Source: Opitutaceae bacterium
Lineage (GTDB): Bacteria; Verrucomicrobiota; Verrucomicrobiia; Opitutales; Opitutaceae
Assembly (NCBI GenBank): GCA_009919985.1
Contig: RGAX01000029.1
Span: 1 to 19,500 of the forward strand
Direction: 5' to 3'
Length of the DNA: 19,500 nucleotides
The stretch's first letter is position 1; each line of letters begins with the position of its first letter. Below are positions 13,750 to 19,500 of the stretch, one piece after another. The notes beneath the pieces are model-generated. The model was not told the origin of the DNA, searched no databases, and saw only the letters and a program-made list of their open reading frames with translations. A program made the translations under genes and the position numbers.

Positions 13750-16701
13750 TTAGAAGAACTTGTATTCGACGCTGAGCGTGAAGGCGCGGCCGCGAGGATC
13801 GGCGATGCGAGGCTCCCAACTGCTACCGGCACCGGTGTTGGTGTCGTAGGAGATCGAGAACGGTGGATCTTCGTTGAGGATGTTTTTGATGCCGGCGATG
13901 AGCGTGAAGTCTTTGTTCAGGCGGTAGGTCAGGCTGCCGTTGTAGGTGACGTATTCATCGACCTTGGTTTTGTAGTCGGGCGCGTAGGGCAGGTAGGTGC
14001 CGTTGGCGATACCGGGTGGGACGTAGTCGAGGTAACCGGCGCGGAAGACTTGGGTAAGTCGGCCGGACCATTTGCCCTTACGATAGGAAACAGAAGAGGT
14101 GTATTTCCACTTCAAGCCGATGTCGCTGGCGCGGGTGAAGCGGCCGACCTCGCTCGTGCCGAAAGGCGCGGAGGCGATGAGGCGCGATTTTTTCTCTAGA
14201 AGCTGGGTGATGTTGGCATCGACCACGAACTTGCCGCCCCAAACGCCGAATTCGCCGCGGCCGTTATACTCGAGGCCCTTGGTGATGGTTTCACCGGCGT
14301 TGAGCGGACGCACGTCGATGCGACTGATCGCGGTGTTGGCGCCGCCGGTGCGGATGATCCGATCTGGGAAGAGTTGGTAATTCTGCAGGATGATTGAGGT
14401 GCCCAGGGATTGGATGGTGCCGGTGCGATTGACCGACCACCAGTCGAGGCCGAAGGTGATGTTCTTCAGGGGCGAGAGCACAATGCCGACGGACTTCATC
14501 TTGGCCTCTTCGGGTTTCAGGTCGGCTTTACCGCCGTTGATCGTGTAGAGGCTGTTGGCTGGGATAGCGGTGTTGGTGGCGGGGTCCACGAGATCGACGC
14601 CGGCGTAGATGGACTCGTAGGAGGGATCGAACTGTTGTTTGAAGGTCGGCACGCGGAAACCGGTGCTATATGAGCCGCGGAAGAGGACCTGCTCGATGGG
14701 GTTGTAGCGCAGGGTGTACTTCGGGTTGGTGGTGGCGCCGAAGCCGGTGTAGTCGTCGCGACGAGCAGCGAGGTTGAGGTCGAGGCTCTTCAAGAGCGGG
14801 ATTTGAAGCTCGGCGAAGAGCGCGTAGATGTTGCGGCTTAGCGTGCCCGCGGTGGCTAGGCCGTTGTCGAAGGGTGCATTGAAGATGAGTGAATCGACGG
14901 TGCTCACGTTGCTGCGCGGGTCGCCCGCGAAGTAGTATTCTTCTTTGCGGTAATCAAAGCCCAAGGCGCTGTAGATATTGCCAGCTGGGAGTTTGAAGAC
15001 GGGGCCGGAGGTGGTGAAGTCGGCCGTGGTGGTGGTGAAGGTGCCGCCGTAGAGCTCGACGCCCGAAGCGGACGCGGCCTTGAGGCCGTCCATGGCTGCT
15101 TGCGATTGATTGTAGGAGAACGGGCTGAGGACGCCGGAGGTGATCAACTTCGCGAAAGGTACGGTGTAGTAATAACCGTTGAGGAGCTTGGATTTGCTCT
15201 GGCTCTTGGCTTGGGCGAGGCCGGTGCGGTATTCCCACTCGGAGAAAAATGCGAAGGGCAACGGGAGTGGGCCCTCGAGGCCAACGAGATAACGGCTGGT
15301 GTCGGTGATGGTACGCAGCTCGCGATTACCGGCGGGCAAAGAGCGCCAGCGGAAGCCAAGCGGCAGGCCGCGGTTGGACTCAAGGGCGGGGAAGTAGGCG
15401 ACGAGAGCGTTGAAGACGCGGTTATAATCGGCTCCGTTGCTGGGGTAAGCCATGCCGGAAAGTGGATTGGGGACCACGGTGCCGTTGAGGGTCGTGGTGG
15501 TGGTCTGGGCGCCGGTGGCGGACAAACCGGCAGTGCTCCATTGGTTCGGCGAGAAACTCTTGGAGGAGTCGGAACGACCGATGACCGCTTCGGCGGTGAG
15601 GAGATGAGCGCCCAATTTATAGGAGCCTCGGCTAACAAAGTTGGTATTTTTCACGGGCTGCTGCAGGACGGCGGCGCGGCCGGTGTCCCAAGCGGAGCCG
15701 TATTTACCACTACCGCTAGCGGAGGTAGCGCCCCAGAGGATTTCTTCGTAGGGTCCCATGCCGTCGAAGCCGGTGTAGCCGCCGGCGTACGTGGGCAGGT
15801 CGACGATGTTGATGCCGTTGACGCGAACGGCGGGATTGGCTGGGTCGACCGGGTTGGCGGTGCTCAGGCCGAGAGCCGTAGGCAGGTTGGCGACGGTGAA
15901 GAGGGTGGCGATTGGAGTGCCGCGGGTGTCGGGGGAGATGCCGCGCTTAGGTTGGAAGGTATTGACGAAATCACGTTGGTCACCGTTGAGGCGCTTGTGG
16001 TCTGAAAGGGCCAAGGAGGCCATGATGTTCCACTTGTCTTTGCTAAGATCGCCCCAGCCGCCAACGAGAGAGTAGCGGAAAATGTTGCCGCCACCATCTT
16101 GAGTGACATCGGAGGAGGCGTTGGCCACGAGGCCGCGGAAATCGCGTTTCGTGATGAAGTTGATCACGCCGCCGACGGCATCGGTGCCGTAGGTGGCGGA
16201 GGCGCCGTCCTTAAGGATTTCAACGCGCTCGATGGCAGCGAAGGGGATCGAGTTTAGGTCGACGACGCCGCCATTGAGGCCGTGCGAGGCGACGCGACGG
16301 CCGTTAAGGAGGATGAGGGTGGCGTTGGAGCCTTGGCCGCGAAGATTGGCGGAGGTGGCGCCGTTATTGCCGCGCTGGGCACCGGCGACCACGTCGGCAT
16401 TGGAGGCGAGGTTATCGAGCCCGTTGCCGTTGATATTCAGCTGGGAGACCATCTGCTCGGCGCTGGCGATGCCGGCTTGCTCGAGCTCCAAATGGGTGAT
16501 GACTTCCATGGGCAGCGCGCCCTCGTTGGGGATGCCTTTGATCATCGAGCCGGTGATGACGAATTTCTCGAGCTTCTGAGGGGCTTCAGAATTCGTTGTG
16601 ACGTTCGTGGTGACCTTTTGGGCTACGGCGAACGGGATTATACTTAGAGCAGCAATCATCGACAACAAGGTCGACGGGTTCCAGCGGTTGGTTCGGTTCA
16701 T
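13750..16701 (-). CDS. TonB-dependent outer-membrane receptor
   Basis: This 983-residue protein should be an outer-membrane transporter energised by TonB. A signal peptide (MNRTNRWNPSTLLSMIAALS, cleaved near AVA27/Q28) is followed by a TonB-box-like EKFVITGS at 45-52. The plug domain runs over about 55-190, with NLRGQGSNATLILLNGRRV and IERVEILKDGASATYGTDAV, then GGVINFITK. The rest is a long beta-barrel with many aromatic strand ends and loop Gly/Asn/Ser. Late-barrel motifs include FRGSYSTGFRVPTFKQ and SLTYRLNKDFTLIAGIKNIL, and the protein ends in a strand with terminal phenylalanines (SVEYKFF). It lacks an N-terminal carboxypeptidase-like domain, so it is not a SusC type, and no SusD partner is present. 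The ligand is unknown (siderophore, cobalamin, oligosaccharide or peptide). It is divergent from a Tat-exported isomerase-fold gene across 240 bp and has a strong terminator. Confidence 0.93.
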   Translation of the reverse strand: MNRTNRWNPSTLLSMIAALSIIPFAVAQKVTTNVTTNSEAPQKLEKFVITGSMIKGIPNEGALPMEVITHLELEQAGIASAEQMVSQLNINGNGLDNLASNADVVAGAQRGNNGATSANLRGQGSNATLILLNGRRVASHGLNGGVVDLNSIPFAAIERVEILKDGASATYGTDAVGGVINFITKRDFRGLVANASSDVTQDGGGNIFRYSLVGGWGDLSKDKWNIMASLALSDHKRLNGDQRDFVNTFQPKRGISPDTRGTPIATLFTVANLPTALGLSTANPVDPANPAVRVNGINIVDLPTYAGGYTGFDGMGPYEEILWGATSASGSGKYGSAWDTGRAAVLQQPVKNTNFVSRGSYKLGAHLLTAEAVIGRSDSSKSFSPNQWSTAGLSATGAQTTTTTLNGTVVPNPLSGMAYPSNGADYNRVFNALVAYFPALESNRGLPLGFRWRSLPAGNRELRTITDTSRYLVGLEGPLPLPFAFFSEWEYRTGLAQAKSQSKSKLLNGYYYTVPFAKLITSGVLSPFSYNQSQAAMDGLKAASASGVELYGGTFTTTTADFTTSGPVFKLPAGNIYSALGFDYRKEEYYFAGDPRSNVSTVDSLIFNAPFDNGLATAGTLSRNIYALFAELQIPLLKSLDLNLAARRDDYTGFGATTNPKYTLRYNPIEQVLFRGSYSTGFRVPTFKQQFDPSYESIYAGVDLVDPATNTAIPANSLYTINGGKADLKPEEAKMKSVGIVLSPLKNITFGLDWWSVNRTGTIQSLGTSIILQNYQLFPDRIIRTGGANTAISRIDVRPLNAGETITKGLEYNGRGEFGVWGGKFVVDANITQLLEKKSRLIASAPFGTSEVGRFTRASDIGLKWKYTSSVSYRKGKWSGRLTQVFRAGYLDYVPPGIANGTYLPYAPDYKTKVDEYVTYNGSLTYRLNKDFTLIAGIKNILNEDPPFSISYDTNTGAGSSWEPRIADPRGRAFTLSVEYKFF

Positions 16702-16941
16702 AGAAAAATTATTGCGATCGATTTGCTTCTGCCCCTTCTCGCCCGGGGTTCCAGAGGGTTAGAAAACATCCTAATTAGAAGAGTTAAGCAAGGAGAATGC
16801 CCAAGTAGACAACTGCTTCGCACTATGAAAAGGACTTGCCCGCGTCGCCCGCCGGCGCCTACTGAAGCCAACCCGTGGCGGGCGACTCGTGTCGCTTGTC
16901 TGCATTCCCCCAATAACCTCTGACCAACCGAGAATACTTGT
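16702..16941. promoter_or_regulatory. Divergent intergenic region, TonB receptor / isomerase-fold gene
   Basis: This 240-bp gap must hold the promoters of both divergent genes. It is AT-rich near 16765-16800, but I see no clear -35/-10 pair or palindromic operator. The shared control region suggests, without proving, co-regulation. Confidence 0.35.
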
Positions 16942-17925
16942 ATGTCCCACTACACTCGTCGTGATTTCGCTAAACTCGCCCTCGCGGCGCTGCCTGCTGC
17001 CAGTTTGTTTTCCGTGCTGAATCGGGCGCAAGCCGCTGAAGTGGCCCAAGGCGCGCGCCCCAAGCCCAATTCCAAGTTCAACGGCGTCCAAATCGGCCTC
17101 AACGTCCCCTACAGCTTCGGCGGGCGCACCATGCCGGCCGATGAAATCATCAGCAATTGCGTGCTCCTCGGCGTGAACGCCCTCGAGCTGCGCACCCAGC
17201 CCATCGAGGCCTTCCTTGGCTCGCCGGTCTCTGATGTCGTGGCTGCGCGTGGTTCCGCCATCAACGCCACCGAAGCCAAGGCCAACGCTGCCAAACTGGA
17301 AGCCTGGCGCCTCAGCGTCTCGATGGATCGGGTCAAAGCCTTCCGCCAGCAATTCGACGCCGCTGGCATGCTCATCGAAATCGTAAAAGTGGATAATATT
17401 TTCCAGATGTCTGAGCCCGTCCTCGACTACCAATTCAATCTCGCCAAGGCCCTCGGTGCGCGCGCTATTTCGACCGAGATTTCTAAAGACGCCAAAGACA
17501 TGGAACGCCTCGGCAAATTTGCCGATAAACACCAACTGATGGTCGGCTACCACGGACACGCCACGACCTCCGGCGAACACTACGAAGCCGTTTACGCCTC
17601 CGCCAAATTCAACGGCAACAACCTCGACATCGGCCACTACGTCGCCGGCGGCCACGGTTCACCGGTCGAATTCATCAAGAAAAACCACGCGCGGATCTCG
17701 CACGTGCACATCAAAGATCGTAAATACGACCCGGCCACGAAGAACGGCCCCAACACGCCCTTCGGCGAAGGCGACACGCCTATTAAGGAAGTGCTGCGCG
17801 TCATCCGCGACAATCACTATAACATCCAGGCCACGATTGAATTTGAATACAAAGTGCCTGCCAGCTCCGACCGCATGACGGAGATCGCGCGCACCATTAA
17901 GTATTGCCGCGACGCGCTCGCCTAA
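16942..17925 (+). CDS. Tat-exported xylose-isomerase/AP-endonuclease-2 fold protein
   Basis: The protein has 327 residues. The N-terminus SHYTRRDFAKLALAALPAA carries a twin-arginine motif (Arg6-Arg7) and a hydrophobic core, with likely cleavage near Ala31/Ala32, so it is probably exported folded. The mature part is a TIM barrel of the sugar phosphate isomerase/epimerase superfamily. Candidate metal and active-site residues are Glu179 (STEIS), His204 and His206 (YHGH), Asp229 and His232 (NLDIGHY), His254 and His256 (HVHIKDR), and Glu300 (TIEFEY). Many verrucomicrobial and planctomycetal relatives are exported and annotated only generically, and the substrate is probably a sugar or inositol-like compound. 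The gene is divergent from the TonB receptor, which could import the same compound class. It converges on the nitric oxide synthase gene with 17 bases between stops. Confidence 0.88.
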   Translation: MSHYTRRDFAKLALAALPAASLFSVLNRAQAAEVAQGARPKPNSKFNGVQIGLNVPYSFGGRTMPADEIISNCVLLGVNALELRTQPIEAFLGSPVSDVVAARGSAINATEAKANAAKLEAWRLSVSMDRVKAFRQQFDAAGMLIEIVKVDNIFQMSEPVLDYQFNLAKALGARAISTEISKDAKDMERLGKFADKHQLMVGYHGHATTSGEHYEAVYASAKFNGNNLDIGHYVAGGHGSPVEFIKKNHARISHVHIKDRKYDPATKNGPNTPFGEGDTPIKEVLRVIRDNHYNIQATIEFEYKVPASSDRMTEIARTIKYCRDALA

Positions 17926-17942
17926 AACGAGCCGCTCTTGCC

Positions 17943-19106
17943 TTAGTTTTGACCCGCGGCGTGTTCCGCCGCGGGCGCAGGACTCGCTGCGGACCGCGCG
18001 AGGAAATTTGGCGTCGCAGGGAATTCCTGCATTGGCGTATGAAACACCTCCGTCGTCGCCGGTGATAGCGGTGGCACGATCCAATCCCATCGCGCGGAAA
18101 CCGCGCGGCCGGCGCGCTCTTCGCGCTCGCGAAATTTCATGAATTCGGTCGATGCCGTGTGATGATCGACTAGTTTCACTCCCTCGCGTTCGAACGAATA
18201 GAGGACCGCCGCGTTGAGCTCGATCAGAGCGCGGTCTTTCCAAAGCGTGCTGGGATGACTCTGGTCGAGCCCGAGTTTTTCGGCGATGATCGGCAGTTGA
18301 TGGTAACGGGTTTCATCGGCGAGATCACGTGCGCCGATTTCCGTACCCATGAACCAGCCGTTAAACGGCGCCGCAGGGAAATCGGTTCCCGCTGCGTGGA
18401 AAACCATATCACTAATCGCCGGCACTGCGTACCACCGTAACCCGAGTTGCTCGAACCACGGCAACGTCGGATGGCGTAGGGGCACTTCCCTTACAAAATC
18501 CGTGGGCAATGAAAACAGTTTCGGCCGGCCGTCGCGTCCCGAGATGATCCACGGCAGCAGATCGAAACGACTCGGCGTGGCCGGGGGTTGCCAACCGAGG
18601 GCGAGGGCGAGTTCGGTGAGTGAGGCGTTTTTGGGGTCGCCCAAAATCCGGCCGTCGCGCTGAAGGTAGCCGGCGTAGGCGCAGAGTTGCTGATTCCAGA
18701 TACGTGGGGCCGAGCCGCCAGCGCGATCGGGTGGGGCAAAGACCGTGAGGATTGAGCGAATCATGCCCTCGCCTTGGGCGAGTGTAAGATGTTCGCGCAG
18801 GCTCTCCGCCAAGCAATCGGCGGTGTCGAGGTGCCGATGATCGCGCACGAGCAGACTCTTCCAATACAGCCGGCCGATGCAGCGGCTGTGATTGCGCCAC
18901 GCGATGCGTCCGGCCCAAGTGAGTTCGTCAGCGGAGAGCGGCGCGGGTTGACCGGCGGCCAAGGCGGCACGAACCGCCGTGAGGCGATCCGGCAGGGCGG
19001 CGCTCGGATGCGCCTCGGCGAGGAAGGCGAGTTCTGCTTCAACCGAGTGAAAGGTAGCCGGCGGCGGCGTGGACGAAGTACTAGAATGGAAAGGACAGCC
19101 GGACAT
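17943..19106 (-). CDS. nos: Bacterial nitric oxide synthase, oxygenase domain only
   Basis: The protein has 387 residues from the ATG at 19106. An in-frame TTG at 19148 is less likely, because MSGCPFH begins the plausible N-terminus. The enzyme oxidises L-arginine to citrulline and nitric oxide at a haem-thiolate centre. The signature WRNHSRCIGR (70-79) supplies the haem ligand Cys76. RIWNQQLCAYAGY (135-147) is the conserved core segment. FNGWFMGTEIGAR (248-260) carries the substrate-binding Glu256, with Phe252 where animal enzymes have Tyr. HHTASTEFMKF (315-325) and RWDWIVPP (339-346) form the pterin-side region, with Trp340 and Trp342. No FMN/FAD reductase domain is attached, as in Bacillus enzymes, so electrons must come from cellular flavoproteins. 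The length fits bacterial oxygenase-only enzymes plus an Ala-rich tail. It is divergent from a PAS-domain gene. Confidence 0.95.
   Translation of the reverse strand: MSGCPFHSSTSSTPPPATFHSVEAELAFLAEAHPSAALPDRLTAVRAALAAGQPAPLSADELTWAGRIAWRNHSRCIGRLYWKSLLVRDHRHLDTADCLAESLREHLTLAQGEGMIRSILTVFAPPDRAGGSAPRIWNQQLCAYAGYLQRDGRILGDPKNASLTELALALGWQPPATPSRFDLLPWIISGRDGRPKLFSLPTDFVREVPLRHPTLPWFEQLGLRWYAVPAISDMVFHAAGTDFPAAPFNGWFMGTEIGARDLADETRYHQLPIIAEKLGLDQSHPSTLWKDRALIELNAAVLYSFEREGVKLVDHHTASTEFMKFREREERAGRAVSARWDWIVPPLSPATTEVFHTPMQEFPATPNFLARSAASPAPAAEHAAGQN
17953..17975. repeat. Perfect 9-bp inverted repeat at the 3' end of the NO synthase gene
   Basis: CCCGCGGCG (17953-17961) and CGCCGCGGG (17967-17975) flank a 5-base loop within the last codons of the NO synthase gene. 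There is no T-tract on either side, so it is not a standard terminator. It may fold in the mRNA and block exonucleases between the two convergent genes. Confidence 0.5.
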
Positions 19107-19250
19107 GAAGAATAAAGGAATTAACGCTTCCGTGGTTACGTCCCGCAATCAATGCCAGATGCACGCGGGTAAGATTTGCTTAAAACCCCATTCGAGAGTC
19201 ATCGCGGGGTTGCTTGCCTCGCGGATGCCGCCCAAGTTGTTGAGTCTCCG

Positions 19251-19500
19251 ATGAGCGATACGCCGAATCCGCCGCAGCCCTCTATTGAATCGCTTGATTC
19301 GGCGACGTTGCGCCTGCTCATGGAGCACCTGCCGGATCGCATCTATTTTAAGGATCTGCAAAGTCGTTTTGTGCGCGTGAACCTCGCCCACGCTGAGTGG
19401 TTGGGCGTAGTCGATCCGGATGAGGTCGTGGGTAAGTCGGACCAAGATTTCTTCTCGCCGAGCCACGCGGACAAAGCGTTTACCGAAGAGCAGGTGATTA
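19251..19500 (+). CDS. PAS-domain sensor protein, N-terminal part (runs off right edge)
   Basis: An ATG at 19251 opens a frame that continues to the end of the window without a stop (83 codons). After a short Pro/Ser-rich start, residues 23 onward (LLMEHLPDRIYFKDLQSRFV) and RVNLAHAEWLGV, DEVVGKSDQDFFSPSHAD match the PAS fold: the start helix, the IYFKD strand, the N-x-A helix and the G-K-S/T-D-x-D-F-F element common in PAS domains of histidine kinases and diguanylate cyclases. The output domain lies outside the window, so kinase, cyclase or regulator cannot be decided. The gene is divergent from the nitric oxide synthase across 144 bp, which raises the possibility of functional linkage, but adjacency is the only evidence. 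Confidence 0.85.
   Translation, partial: MSDTPNPPQPSIESLDSATLRLLMEHLPDRIYFKDLQSRFVRVNLAHAEWLGVVDPDEVVGKSDQDFFSPSHADKAFTEEQVI

Noticed and set aside
15100..16005. Plus-strand open frame (301 codons) inside the TonB receptor gene
   Set aside because: The opposite strand carries recognisable receptor plug and barrel sequence. The frame is Gly/Val/Ala-rich with no family features.
16771..17655. Minus-strand open frame (294 codons) opposite the isomerase-fold gene
   Set aside because: The plus strand shows a Tat signal and conserved metal-site motifs, so the antisense frame is a composition artefact.
19107..19148. TTG start 14 codons upstream for the NO synthase
   Set aside because: It is a rare start codon with no ribosome-binding site, and the ATG at 19106 gives a length close to other bacterial oxygenase-only enzymes.

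Overview
The window looks like chromosomal DNA of a verrucomicrobial bacterium, probably Opitutaceae-like. This is inferred from the moderately high GC content, the mix of families (Gfo/Idh/MocA oxidoreductase, sulfatase, a long SusC-unlike TonB receptor, a secreted sugar-isomerase-fold protein) and a Chlamydia-like class I ribonucleotide reductase, as expected in the PVC superphylum. No rRNA, tRNA, CRISPR array or complete insertion sequence was seen.

Layout. Positions 1-1132 (minus) hold the 5' part of a Gfo/Idh/MocA oxidoreductase and a peptide deformylase. Positions 1267-2472 (plus) encode a sulfatase-fold protein whose catalytic cysteine and main metal ligands are gone. It abuts a broken ECF sigma factor gene (about 2476-2947, minus) with two compensating frameshifts and a lost 3' end. 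Positions 2948-3692 have no gene I can support, but contain an orphan terminator-like hairpin and a cluster of TGTGGT/ACCACA half-sites upstream of nrdB.

The centre is the ribonucleotide reductase locus. nrdB (3693-4778) encodes a beta subunit with all six metal ligands but leucine at the radical-tyrosine position, suggesting a class Ic Mn/Fe-type enzyme. nrdA (4956-9431) encodes a three-ATP-cone alpha subunit interrupted by a 380-residue LAGLIDADG intein. The intein sits exactly between the thiyl-radical cysteine and the next two residues (Thr-Glu) of the catalytic N-L-C-x-E motif, so the enzyme should be inactive until the intein splices out. A strong intrinsic terminator closes the locus.

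Positions 9662-11530 hold a small secreted protein and a phytoene-desaturase-type FAD enzyme. A membrane cytochrome b561 (11576-12271, minus) converges on them. Next comes a small coiled-coil/HTH DNA-binding protein (12607-12969, minus) with a clear extended -10 promoter and terminator. Positions 12970-13687 are an AT-rich, gene-poor gap with fragmentary reading frames.

The right third holds a 983-residue TonB-dependent receptor (minus), divergent from a Tat-exported xylose-isomerase-fold protein (plus). It then holds an oxygenase-only bacterial nitric oxide synthase (minus), divergent from a PAS-domain protein that runs off the right edge. The most interesting signals are the intein at the NrdA active site paired with the tyrosine-less NrdB, the pseudo-sulfatase next to a decaying sigma gene, and the stand-alone NO synthase with a PAS neighbour.
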